Assembly (NCBI RefSeq): GCF_039994875.1 | Contig: NZ_CP121196.1 | Span: 1 to 64,000, forward strand | Length of the DNA stretch: 64,000 nucleotides | Reading direction: 5' to 3' | Source: Telmatobacter sp. DSM 110680 | GTDB lineage: Bacteria > Acidobacteriota > Terriglobia > Terriglobales > Acidobacteriaceae | Made by a program: the position numbers and the translations under genes | Part shown: piece by piece, positions 43,240 through 51,991 of the stretch | Numbering within the stretch: the first letter of the stretch is position 1 | Layout of the letters: the number at the start of each line of letters is the position of its first letter | Notes under the pieces: generated by a model | What the model was told of the DNA's origin: nothing | What the model saw: the letters and a program-made list of their open reading frames with translations, nothing else | Databases searched by the model: none

Positions 43240-44214
43240 ATGAATGTTGACATGCTTGGCCGGTTGTTGCGGCGTGTTGCATGGAACGTCGGCCTGGCCG
43301 CTGTGGTGGGAATTGCTACCCTGGCGGCTGCGCAGCCCGGGCATAATCTCACCATCGTTGCGTCGCGCGAACTGAGGATTGGCGGCGGGACGGTGCAGGC
43401 GGATTTCGCCGAAGGGCTGATGGATCTTTCGCAGGACGCGATCTTCGCGCACGTGCAGGCTGCGGCTTCTGCAATCAACACATACTACGGTCGATTTCCG
43501 GTTTCGCGTGCGCGGGTTCTCATCGCGCCGGTAGCGGATCGTGGCGGCATTGTGCAGGGGACGACGTGGGGCGACATGGCGGGATGGCCCGGGATGACGC
43601 GCTTCCGCATCGGACAGCATGCCACAGCGGATGATCTTAAAGATGACTGGATGATGACGCATGAGCTCGATCACATGGCGTTCCCTTCCCTGCCGGATGA
43701 TCAGCATTGGATGGAGGAAGGCTTGGCGACTTACGTTGAGCCGATTGCACGGGTCCAGAGCGGAGAGCTCAAGCCGCAGGAGATATGGCGCGACATGGTG
43801 CGAGACATGCACAAGGGCGAACCAGCCGAGGGCGATCAGGGGCTCGATCACACACACTCGTGGGGAAGGACATATTGGGGCGGTGCGATGTTCTGCCTGG
43901 TTGCGGATGTGGAGATTCGTCGGCAGACGGGCAACCAGAGGGGTCTGCAGGATGCGCTGCGAGCGATTGTCGCGGCCGGTGGAACGATCGATCATGAGTG
44001 GCCGCTGGACAAGGCTCTGGCGATTGGCGACAAGGCTACGGGAACGCATGTGCTGAGCGAGCAGTATGCCAAGTGGAAAGATTCAGCTGTGACGGTGGAT
44101 CTGGATAAGCTTTGGACGGAGCTTGGGATTCAGCGGAACGGCGATGCGATTGAGTTTGTTGCGACGGCGCCGCTGGCGAATGTGCGGGAGGCGATTGCGC
44201 GTCCTTCTCGATAA
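43240..44214 (+). CDS. exported zincin-like metallopeptidase
   Basis: 324 residues. The signal peptide covers about 1-31 (MNVDMLGRLLRR, hydrophobic, ATLAAAQ). The zinc motif HELDH at about residue 141 (TH[ELD]HMAF) with the third ligand in EEGLATYVEP about 20 residues later fits a gluzincin HExxH...E arrangement of the M1/M61 kind. Between them and the C-terminus no other domain is visible. It is likely an outer or periplasmic peptidase with an unknown substrate. The stop is followed by B and A repeats. Confidence 0.8.
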   Translation: MNVDMLGRLLRRVAWNVGLAAVVGIATLAAAQPGHNLTIVASRELRIGGGTVQADFAEGLMDLSQDAIFAHVQAAASAINTYYGRFPVSRARVLIAPVADRGGIVQGTTWGDMAGWPGMTRFRIGQHATADDLKDDWMMTHELDHMAFPSLPDDQHWMEEGLATYVEPIARVQSGELKPQEIWRDMVRDMHKGEPAEGDQGLDHTHSWGRTYWGGAMFCLVADVEIRRQTGNQRGLQDALRAIVAAGGTIDHEWPLDKALAIGDKATGTHVLSEQYAKWKDSAVTVDLDKLWTELGIQRNGDAIEFVATAPLANVREAIARPSR

Positions 44215-44237
44215 GGAAAGGGCTTCAGGGTCGAGCG

Positions 44238-44334
44238 AGATCCCATGTCTCAGAAGCGAGACATGGGGCACCCAGAATGGTGCGATTTGATGCATTGTGA
44301 AAAGCAGATCCTTCGCAGCGCTCAGGATGACACG
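44238..44334 (+). repeat. family B/C hairpin followed by short family A repeat
   Basis: First the stem CCCATGTCTC / GAGACATGGG with ends GGGGCACCC (44238-44274), then AAGCAGATCCTTCGCAGCGC and CAGGATGACACG (44302-44334). They lie between the convergent zincin and recX genes. Confidence 0.75.
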
Positions 44335-44361
44335 CGCTGTTGTTGTTTGCAGGATTGGGTT

Positions 44362-44898
44362 TTATTCCGTCGGTGTGTCTTCTTCGAGGTTGTCCAGGGC
44401 GGAGAGGGATTCGTCGGGGACGTTCCACTGGCGGAGAATCTTGTAGATGACGCTCGTGGAGAAACCGGCGGCTATCAGGCGGCGCATCACGCGGGCCGTT
44501 TCTTTTTCATTCGTCGGTTTACGGATGCGTTTGCGTTCAAGGTGCTGGCGGGCGAGGGTTTCTTCGTCGGTATCGGCGTAGCGGGCTCCGACGGCTTCGG
44601 TGACGATCTGCTTTGAGACGCCTTTCTGCGTCAGGGACTGGCTGACACGGCGCTGGCCAAGCTTTTCATTCTGCTGGCGAAGGCGGGCGTAGATTTCGGC
44701 GTAGGCGGCGTCGTCGAGGTAGCCGTTTTCCTTGAGGCGTGCGATGGTTGTGGCAATGATGGCATCGCCGCGATCGCCGGGCTCGACGCGCATGCGCATG
44801 AGGCGGCGGAGTTCCACCTCGGTGCGCATGTGGCGGCCGAGAGCCTTGATGGCGTAGTCGTACAGGCCGGATTCATTGAGGTGCGGCTTGGGCTTCAC
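44362..44898 (-). CDS. recX: RecX family regulator of RecA
   Basis: 178 residues. Tandem three-helix repeats of RecX: GLYDYAIKALGRHMRTEVEL at about 11, ENGYLDDAAYAEIYA at about 57, QRRVSQSLTQKGVSKQIVTE at about 82. RecX binds RecA filaments and limits or promotes their growth. recA is not in the window. It is a single gene downstream of the S9 peptidase on the same strand. Confidence 0.9.
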   Translation of the reverse strand: MKPKPHLNESGLYDYAIKALGRHMRTEVELRRLMRMRVEPGDRGDAIIATTIARLKENGYLDDAAYAEIYARLRQQNEKLGQRRVSQSLTQKGVSKQIVTEAVGARYADTDEETLARQHLERKRIRKPTNEKETARVMRRLIAAGFSTSVIYKILRQWNVPDESLSALDNLEEDTPTE

Positions 44899-44942
44899 GA
44901 GATGGGATCAGTGTAGTTCAGATGAAGTGAAGCCGGGCGAAT

Positions 44943-44991
44943 CGTGGTTTCCCACTCATGACGCAAAATGCGCGTCATGAATGGGGCCCCA
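44943..44991 (+). repeat. family B hairpin repeat (long-stem variant)
   Basis: TGGTTTCCCACTCATGACGC, a short loop, then GCGTCATGAATGGGGCCCC. The stem CATGACGC / GCGTCATG is longer than in the other copies. Confidence 0.7.
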
Positions 44992-45027
44992 GATTTGTTG
45001 ACGATCGGGCTCTTTTGTTCCCTATTC

Positions 45028-47259
45028 CTATTTGCCCGCTTCTTTCGTCCATTGGTCGACCCAGTCATTTACGGTTTTGTACCAGAGCTGGGAGTTTTGG
45101 GGCTTGAGGACCCAGTGGCCTTCGTCGGGGAAGTAGAGCATTTTGCTGGGGACGTGAAGGAGTTGAAGGGTGTCGAAGAGCTGGTAGCCTTCGCTGACGT
45201 CGAGGCGGTAATCGAGCTGGCCGTGGACTACTAGCGTTGGTGTCTTGAAGTTCTTGGCGGAGAGCGAGGGGGACCACTTGCGGAAGGGATTCTCGCTGTC
45301 CGGTTTGCCGTAGTAGTCCCAGGGATTGCCTTTGAATTCCCACTGGTTGAACCAGTCTTCTTCAGTTGTGCCGAAGGCGGATTCAGCGTTGTACATTCCA
45401 TCGTGAGAGACGATGCATTTGAAGCGGTTGGTGTGGCCGAGAACCCAGTTGGCCATGTAGCCGCCGTAGCTGGCGCCGAGCGCGCACTCGCGGGTTTTAT
45501 CGATGAAGGGGTAGTGCTGCTCGGCGTAGGTGAGGCCGATCATGAGGTCGGTGAAAGGCTTGCCGCCCCAGTCGCCGTTGACGCGATCGACGAAGGCCTG
45601 GCCGTAGCCCGTTGACCCGCCGGGATTGATCATGATGACGACATAGCCGTTGGCGGCGAAGAGTTCTGCGTTCCAGCGGTAGGACCAGGAGTCGCCCCAT
45701 GCGCCTTGCGGGCCGCCGTGGATGAGGAACTTGACGGGGTATTTCTTGTTGGGGTCGAAGGCGGGGGGCTTGATGAGGAAGCCCTGAACCTTGGTGCCGT
45801 CGGCGGCCGGGAACCAGAAGGATTCGAGCGGGGCTTGATCGAGTTGGGCGAGGAGAGCGTCGTTGAGATGGGTAACTCTCCTCGATAGAGCGTCCATAGA
45901 ATCGTCCACATCGACTGGCTGACCTTTGGGTTTGGAACTCGTGCCTCCCGGCCAAAGGACCACGGCTTCACTTGGTGAATCTGCCTTCATCCTTGTTGCG
46001 ATGATTTGTTCGGGGACGCCGAATGTCGGCATCTCGAATTTGTGGGGTACGGGAATTATTCCGCTGAACTCCGCCCCGTCGGCGTACAGCTCTGGCCCGG
46101 TCACTCCGAGGTTTATTGCTGCCCCAGTTCCATCGACATTTACAAAGTAAAGATCTACCTCTCCGCGATTACCGCTTGTGAAGTAGATGTTGGGCGACCT
46201 TGGGCTCCATGCGAACTCATCCACCCAGTTGTCGAACTTGGGCAGCAGATCTCTCGCTGTCTTGGTGGCGCGGTCGTAGAGCAGGAGGCGGAATCTGTCG
46301 CTTTCGTAGCCGGGGCGGAGTTGGCTGCGCCAGGCCAGGTATTTGCCGTCGGGGGAGTAGGCGGGGCTCATATCGCCGCCGGGACTCGTGCTCACTTTCA
46401 CCGGCTTGGCGTTGGGGTTGGTGAGGTCTACGGTGAAGATGTCGGAGTTTGTACTGACGGCTTCGTCGGGGACATCCTTGAATGTGATCGCCAGTTCCTT
46501 TGAATCGGGCGAGAAGGCGCAGCCGCAGCCCAGCGGGTCGGTCGGATAGTCGGTGGGAACGTCGTGAGGGTTGTTCGGCACGAGGTCGCGCACGGCGCCG
46601 CTGGCCACGTCAATGAGAAACAGGTGCGTGCGCTTGTCGTCGGTAAAACGGTTCCAGTGGCGATACATCAGATGGGTGAAGATCTGGGCTTTGACTTTGC
46701 TGTCGCGAAGAGCTGTGTCGCGATCCATGTTGCAGCGATCGCCAGTGGCGAAGTCGTTGTCGACGATAGCGGGGCAGTCGGGGTAGACCTCGGCTGTGTA
46801 GGCGATGGACTGCGAGTCGGGCGCCCATCTGGCGTTATCGACGCCGTCCCAGTTGGCGGATGCATGACGGACGTTGGAGGCGGCGCCAGTGGCGGCGTCG
46901 AAGTCGGCGGTGTAGACCTGCTGCGAGGCGAGTTCGCGGCTGGAGAGGAAGAGGATGTGTTTGTTGTCGGGGGCGAATTGGAGGCCATCGTCGCCAGGCT
47001 GCCCGACGGCTAGCTTGATGGGGTCTCCACCTTTTTCCGACGATTGGGCGATTGGCTGTAGCCACAGCTCCGTTGTCTTCGTGTTCTTTTCCAGATCGAC
47101 GGTGGAGACGCTGTAGCCTAGCCATTTGCCATCAGGGGAGACGGCTGTTGAGCCGAGACGCTTGATGTGCATCATGTCTTCGAAGGTCATGGGGCGCTTG
47201 GCTGGCTGGGCTTCGGCAAACGTGGTCGCAAGGAGGAGGGCGATGATGGCTTTATGCAT
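45028..47259 (-). CDS. S9 family peptidase (dipeptidyl/acylaminoacyl peptidase type), exported
   Basis: 743 residues from ATG 47259. The signal peptide covers about 1-19 (MHKAIIALLLATTFAEAQ). A seven-bladed propeller (TolB-like, about 35-430) has repeated motifs SPDGKWLGYS, APDSQSIAY and SPDSKELA. The alpha/beta hydrolase domain follows with nucleophile serine in GASYGGYMANW at about 594, aspartate in HGQLDYRLDV and histidine in PDEGHWVLK. These periplasmic enzymes release dipeptides or acyl amino acids from peptides. The 5' region lies against a B/C repeat. Confidence 0.93.
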   Translation of the reverse strand: MHKAIIALLLATTFAEAQPAKRPMTFEDMMHIKRLGSTAVSPDGKWLGYSVSTVDLEKNTKTTELWLQPIAQSSEKGGDPIKLAVGQPGDDGLQFAPDNKHILFLSSRELASQQVYTADFDAATGAASNVRHASANWDGVDNARWAPDSQSIAYTAEVYPDCPAIVDNDFATGDRCNMDRDTALRDSKVKAQIFTHLMYRHWNRFTDDKRTHLFLIDVASGAVRDLVPNNPHDVPTDYPTDPLGCGCAFSPDSKELAITFKDVPDEAVSTNSDIFTVDLTNPNAKPVKVSTSPGGDMSPAYSPDGKYLAWRSQLRPGYESDRFRLLLYDRATKTARDLLPKFDNWVDEFAWSPRSPNIYFTSGNRGEVDLYFVNVDGTGAAINLGVTGPELYADGAEFSGIIPVPHKFEMPTFGVPEQIIATRMKADSPSEAVVLWPGGTSSKPKGQPVDVDDSMDALSRRVTHLNDALLAQLDQAPLESFWFPAADGTKVQGFLIKPPAFDPNKKYPVKFLIHGGPQGAWGDSWSYRWNAELFAANGYVVIMINPGGSTGYGQAFVDRVNGDWGGKPFTDLMIGLTYAEQHYPFIDKTRECALGASYGGYMANWVLGHTNRFKCIVSHDGMYNAESAFGTTEEDWFNQWEFKGNPWDYYGKPDSENPFRKWSPSLSAKNFKTPTLVVHGQLDYRLDVSEGYQLFDTLQLLHVPSKMLYFPDEGHWVLKPQNSQLWYKTVNDWVDQWTKEAGK

Positions 47260-47280
47260 GGCTTTTCTCGATTTGAGCTT

Positions 47281-47462
47281 CGCAGTCCCAGGTCTCAAAA
47301 GCGAGACCTGGGGCACCCAGTTTTCTGGGGGTCCCAACGTGCGTCGGTGCGAAGGAGAAGTGTACAACTGCGAGGTGGTTGTTAGCAGTTAGCTAAGGCG
47401 TTCGTAGTGGCGGGATTGGTGACGTGATCTCCCACCCTTGCTCCGCAAGGATGGGGCACCCA
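47281..47462 (+). repeat. two family B/C hairpin repeats
   Basis: 47281-47320: CCCAGGTCTC, a short loop, GAGACCTGGGGCACCC. 47423-47462: CCCACCCTTGC / GCAAGGATGGGG. Both are between the S9 peptidase promoter and the sensor gene tail. Confidence 0.75.
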
Positions 47463-47489
47463 GGATCATGCGGATCGATGCGGTTTTAG

Positions 47490-47566
47490 AAGCAGATCCT
47501 TCATTCCGCTTACCCCACGAACGATTTTCGTTCGCGGGGCCCCAGCCGCTCCGTTCAGGATGACAC
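47490..47566 (+). repeat. family A hairpin repeat (full length)
   Basis: AAGCAGATCCTTCATTCCGC, TTACCCC, stem CGAACGA / TCGTTCG, GGGGCCCC, then CAGGATGACAC. It lies downstream of the sensor gene. Confidence 0.85.
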
Positions 47567-47605
47567 GACGTTGCTTGGGGCGGAGTGCTTTGAGTGGTGG
47601 CTGGC

Positions 47606-49621
47606 TTAGGCGGCTTGGAGTTCTAACAGGATGCCGGCGCCTCTGGGTTCGAAGTTCAGGGCGGAGGCTTTGCCGTTGTTTTCGCGGAGGATGCTGGCGC
47701 ACATGCTCAGGCCAAGGCTGGAGGATTCGTCGCCGGCGGGTTCGGGGATGAAGGGATCGAAGGCGCGGGCGGGGACGGGGAATCTGGAGCCGGAGTGGGC
47801 TACGAGGATCTGTACCTGATTGTTTTCGGCGACGGCTTCAAGACGGACGGTCTTTTCGTTGGTGGTGTCGAGCCGCTCGACTGCGTCCATGGCGAACTGG
47901 AGGCAGTAGAGGACGGCCTGTCGAACCTGCTGGGCGTTGCCGAGAACGCGGGGCAGGGCGGGCGAGATATGGACGCGGAAGTCGATAGAGCGCTGGACGA
48001 ATTCGGAGCGGTGAAGCTGTTCGAGGTCGTTGAGAAGTTCCGTGACGGAGATAGCAGCTACCTGATCGCCCTGAGGGCGCGACATGCGGGCGAGGCTCTC
48101 AAGGGTGAGACGCATGTGGCGTGCCTCATTGAGGATGGCCTCGATGGCCTTGTGGGCCTGAGGATTGAGGTCTTCGGTCTCGTCGAGCAGCGATGCGTAG
48201 CCAAGGATCACGGTGAGCGGGTTGTTGAGCTGGCGGGTGACGTTGCCGGCGAGCTGACCGAGGCCAACGAACTTTTCAGATTCGACAAGCTTCTCGAGCA
48301 TCATCGTCTGGCCGCGCACGGATTGCAGGCGGGAGGCGAGGACTTCGAGGGGGAGAAGATCGACGGCGCTGACAGGCTTCGACGGGTCCTCGATTCCGGT
48401 AAGGAAGAGTGCTCCTTCGGTTGAAGTTCTGCCACGCAAGGGAATGGCATGCACGGTGGTGAGCTTGAGGCGGGTGAGATCGTCGCCAGGAACGAGAAAC
48501 GGGGTGAGATCGAGGTTGATGGCGAGGCTGTGTTCGACGGCTGCTTGAGAGCCCGAGTCGAGGAAGCCGGAGACGGGGATGCGGGTAGCGAGGGCGTCGA
48601 GGGCGTTAATGGTGGCATCGTCAAACCCGGCGGCGCCGGCGAGGCGGTAGTGACCGGTGTTCTGCAGGAGAACGAGAGCGGCCTGGTGGAAGCGGCTATT
48701 GGAGACGATGGCCTGGCACACGGTAGCGGCCTGGCGGTCGAAGTCTTCGACACGGCGCCGGGCAAGATTGAGGCGCGCGTAGGCTTCCATCTCCTCACGG
48801 GCATGGCGCTCGCGAAGCTGGCCGGTCTGGTTGATGGCAAGCTGGTCTTCGAGGGCCAGAAGGATCATGCCGATGGCGGCGACGACCTTGGACATGGCGA
48901 TGGCGCGGATGACCCAGATTCCAGGCTCGCCTTGATGCATGAATGGAAGAGTTTGACCTATGTTGAGGGACCAGCCCAAAAAGCCGAGGCTGGCGAGGAT
49001 GGTTCCGGGAGAGACGCGCCGGAAGACGTAGAAGACCAGCATCGCAGTGACGAAGTGGGTAGCGCACTCAACGAAGGTAAGAGGCCAAGCGCCTCCAACG
49101 CGAACGCAGATCCACAGACCGGCGGCGCCGAGAACGATGCATAGAGCGAGCGGGATGCCGCGAGGAATGCCGCGAAACGAGATCGCCCAGGCACATCCTG
49201 CAAAGAGCGAGAGCGCGCCGAGGGCCGGGAAGATGAGGAACGGCAAACCGCCGGGGGTGCCACCGCCATACAGTCCATAGATAAGGAAGGCGTAGGCTAC
49301 GAGGGGGATCGCGAAGGGGATGGCGTAGAGTATGCGGATTTTGCCAACGCGGAAACCGAGGGGAGCGAGCGAGGCGAGGAACAGGGCGGAGCTAATGAGA
49401 ATGGAGGTTTGGCCAACGGCCGCGATCCAGGGATGAGTTTCAGTGTTGGAGTAATTCCATGCACCCAGGTTGTAGAACTGAAGCATGCGGATGGCGGCAA
49501 AGAAGAAGCCGAGGAACCAGAGGAGGGTCCAGGCATCGCGAAAACGCAGATAGAGCTGGAAGAAGGCGGGCAGCAACAGCACCGTGAGAACAAGAGCCGG
49601 AAGGTGGTAGCTGTCGGGCAT
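47606..49621 (-). CDS. histidine-kinase-like membrane sensor lacking catalytic residues
   Basis: 671 residues. Seven to eight membrane segments occupy residues 1-255, a coiled link follows, then a GAF-like domain at about 285-430. The HisKA and ATPase-like parts cover about 440-671. In the H-box the phospho-accepting His is replaced (GNVTRQLNNPL instead of xxHExNNPL), the N-box Asn is missing (LYCLQFAMDAV) and the G1 Asp is missing (VAHSGSRFP). Only a remnant of the G2 box remains (LGLSMC). So I expect no autophosphorylation; it may act as a scaffold or ligand sensor. No response regulator is adjacent. Confidence 0.85.
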   Translation of the reverse strand: MPDSYHLPALVLTVLLLPAFFQLYLRFRDAWTLLWFLGFFFAAIRMLQFYNLGAWNYSNTETHPWIAAVGQTSILISSALFLASLAPLGFRVGKIRILYAIPFAIPLVAYAFLIYGLYGGGTPGGLPFLIFPALGALSLFAGCAWAISFRGIPRGIPLALCIVLGAAGLWICVRVGGAWPLTFVECATHFVTAMLVFYVFRRVSPGTILASLGFLGWSLNIGQTLPFMHQGEPGIWVIRAIAMSKVVAAIGMILLALEDQLAINQTGQLRERHAREEMEAYARLNLARRRVEDFDRQAATVCQAIVSNSRFHQAALVLLQNTGHYRLAGAAGFDDATINALDALATRIPVSGFLDSGSQAAVEHSLAINLDLTPFLVPGDDLTRLKLTTVHAIPLRGRTSTEGALFLTGIEDPSKPVSAVDLLPLEVLASRLQSVRGQTMMLEKLVESEKFVGLGQLAGNVTRQLNNPLTVILGYASLLDETEDLNPQAHKAIEAILNEARHMRLTLESLARMSRPQGDQVAAISVTELLNDLEQLHRSEFVQRSIDFRVHISPALPRVLGNAQQVRQAVLYCLQFAMDAVERLDTTNEKTVRLEAVAENNQVQILVAHSGSRFPVPARAFDPFIPEPAGDESSSLGLSMCASILRENNGKASALNFEPRGAGILLELQAA

Positions 49622-49981
49622 GGAAATGCAAGTATCTCCGTCGACGTTTTACCGCAAATCCAAAGTTGGACCAAAGGATGCGGCGTCAGAGTTAGAGAAT
49701 TCCCCGGGGCTGCTCGGAATCAATAATGAGTGAGCTTAAACCATTGATGCCGCGAGGTAAATGGAGAGTTGAGGCACGAACCTCAGAAGACTCTCCGAAG
49801 ATTAAGTAGACCTTAAGGCTGCCGGGCCACAGCGACAGCTCCGCCAATCGAGGATTTTGCGGCCACCCGGTCTGGTTGTATATACGTCTAATGTTGTAGC
49901 AGGCATGGTTTGAGCGGATTCTGTCGAATCGATGGGCGAGTCAGGATAGATGCCAGAGGAATTCAGAGGAGAAGTGCGACG

Positions 49982-50884
49982 GTGAGGAATCGATGGTGGT
50001 TGGCGCTGGCCACGATTGGGGTGTTGGCGCTTACAGCGGGTGCGCAGAAGGACAGTTTTACGCCGATGCCGCTTGATGCGGGGTTTGGAAAGCTCGATTT
50101 GTCAGACCCTGCGACTCCGGCGGAAGAGATCATCAAGAAATTCGCGGCCAAGGAGAGTGAATTTCAGGAAGCACTGAATCACTACACCTACCGGCGAGTC
50201 GCGCGCGTACAGACGATCGACGATGACACCAACAAAGTGGACGGAGAGTGGTACCAGGTGGACGATGTCACGTTCGATCCGACAGGGCAGCGCATGGAGA
50301 AGACGGTATATGCGCCGGAGAGCTCGTTGCAGCGCGTGATGATGTCTCCATCGGATTTGCAGGACATTCAGAAGGGCTATCCGTTTGTGCTGACGACGGA
50401 GGAGATTGCGCAGTACAACACGAAGTACGTGGGGCGGCAAAAGGTCGATGATGTCGATTGCTACGTTTTCGACGTAGGGCCGAAGCAGATTCTAAAGAAC
50501 AAGCGCTACTTCCTGGGACGCATCTGGGTGGACGCCACGGATCTGCAGATCGTGGTGACGAATGGACGGATGGTTCCGGACGACACCCGCAAGAACAGCG
50601 AGGATCTGCATCCGCCGTTTATGACGTGGCGGCAGCAGATTGATGGGCACTACTGGTTCCCGGTATATACAAAGGGCGAAGGTGTGCTGCACTTCCAGGG
50701 TGGCAGCTACACGATGTCAGAAGATGTGCACATGCGCGACACTATTAAGTACACCGACTACAAGCGGTTCGGATCAACGATCAAGCTGATCTACGACGGG
50801 CAGGACATTACGCAGAACGGCCAGCAGCAGGGGCAGCCCGGACAGCAAGCGCCGCCTAAGCAACCGACCAAGCCGCAACCGTAG
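49982..50884 (+). CDS. exported outer-membrane lipoprotein-sorting-like protein
   Basis: 301 residues from GTG 49982 (AGGAG about 10 bases upstream); ATG-led frames begin earlier at 49910 but without a good ribosome site. Signal peptide about 1-23 (VRNRWWLALATIGVLALTAG). The mature part resembles the LolA/outer-membrane lipoprotein-sorting fold (YTYRRVARVQTIDDDTNKV, RYFLGRIWVDATDLQIV). A Gln/Pro-rich tail closes the protein. Probably periplasmic; specific role unknown. Confidence 0.65.
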   Translation: MRNRWWLALATIGVLALTAGAQKDSFTPMPLDAGFGKLDLSDPATPAEEIIKKFAAKESEFQEALNHYTYRRVARVQTIDDDTNKVDGEWYQVDDVTFDPTGQRMEKTVYAPESSLQRVMMSPSDLQDIQKGYPFVLTTEEIAQYNTKYVGRQKVDDVDCYVFDVGPKQILKNKRYFLGRIWVDATDLQIVVTNGRMVPDDTRKNSEDLHPPFMTWRQQIDGHYWFPVYTKGEGVLHFQGGSYTMSEDVHMRDTIKYTDYKRFGSTIKLIYDGQDITQNGQQQGQPGQQAPPKQPTKPQP

Positions 50885-50912
50885 TGGGCAGTGCTCAGTG
50901 AACAGTGAACAC
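50885..50912. repeat. family D heptamer repeat
   Basis: GGGCAGTGCTCAGTGAACAG and one more unit directly after the preceding stop codon. Confidence 0.7.
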
Positions 50913-50950
50913 CTGGACGATTACTTGAGAACGCTGGTTAGTTCCTCGCG

Positions 50951-51733
50951 CTAGAAACGCAGGGAGAGGCAGCTTAGGCCACCATCCATTTTTTGAAACT
51001 CTGACATGTTGAGCACGAGAGGGTTGAAGCCACGCGCTATCAGCTCGTCGCGGAGGTGTGGAAAGCCTTCAGCGATCAGGACGCGATCGTTCACGCGGAC
51101 ACAGTTTGCGGCGTAGCTCTCGGCGGATGAGACGCGGATGAGATTGAAGCGAGCGAACTCGGAATTGAACTGGGAATTCTCCGCCATCTCTTCCATGACG
51201 ACGAGAGTGTCGTCGCCGATGTAGCTGATGCCGCTTTTCAGATGCAGGATCGACGTCATGGAACGGATGTCGATGGTGGACGCGGTGTAGCCAAGCGAAT
51301 TGAGATATGCGGCGAGCTGGCGCGCGCCTTCCCTGTTGGTGCGCTGCGAAATCCCGATGAAGAAATGATCTTCCGCTTCGCAGATGTCGCCGCCGTCGAC
51401 GGTGCCGGGCGGATCGATAGCTAGAGTGCGGGAGTAGAAATTCTCGACAGTTGGACGGATGGCAGCGACTTCGCCCAAACGGCTGGCAGCGCCGGGTCGG
51501 GTGAGGATAGCGACTTGGGGAGTAAGGATCGCTGCATCTTCGACGAACGTAGAGTCGGGGTGGCGGAGGTCGGGCGCGAGAATGGTGAGTTCGAGCCCAC
51601 ATTCGCGCAGAGCATCGCAATAGTGAGCGTGCTGGGCAAGCACTTCGTCGAGATGGGGAGTACCGAGCTCAACGGTGGTGAGGCCGTCGGCGAAGTTACT
51701 GCCGGGGATGCGAAGAATGGCCTTGGTAAACAA
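50951..51733 (-). CDS. dimethylargininase (N(G),N(G)-dimethylarginine dimethylaminohydrolase)
   Basis: 260 residues, the usual DDAH length. It hydrolyses methylated arginines to citrulline and methylamines. Active-site features: PDSTFVEDAAIL at about 59, VDGGDIC at about 113, HLKSGISYIG at about 162 with the catalytic His, and GGLSCLSLRF at the C-terminus with the nucleophile Cys. It is monocistronic; the physiological substrate in bacteria is not certain, and arginine deiminase-like activity is possible. Confidence 0.9.
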   Translation of the reverse strand: MFTKAILRIPGSNFADGLTTVELGTPHLDEVLAQHAHYCDALRECGLELTILAPDLRHPDSTFVEDAAILTPQVAILTRPGAASRLGEVAAIRPTVENFYSRTLAIDPPGTVDGGDICEAEDHFFIGISQRTNREGARQLAAYLNSLGYTASTIDIRSMTSILHLKSGISYIGDDTLVVMEEMAENSQFNSEFARFNLIRVSSAESYAANCVRVNDRVLIAEGFPHLRDELIARGFNPLVLNMSEFQKMDGGLSCLSLRF

Positions 51734-51991
51734 GCGCGCTGCTCCGGATGCAGGAATTGTGGGCCGGGTGCTTCAGTATATCTCTGGCCGTCGCCGGAGC
51801 GAACGCCTCGACAATCAATAGAGGAAAGTGAGCAGGCCGTCACGGCAGTAAACAGCGGCCTGGAGTATGCTTCTCGAAGCTTTACAGCAACTTTTGGCGG
51901 GACTTCTGCTCGGGGTCTCGAACATGCGAAGTCTTTGTAATTGGGATTTCAAGAGGCGGAGTCTTACGTCGCCTCGCAGGAGAAATCTTTC

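Noticed and set aside
48449..49144. 231-codon plus-strand frame
   Set aside because: Antisense to the histidine-kinase-like gene; composition is typical of a shadow frame.
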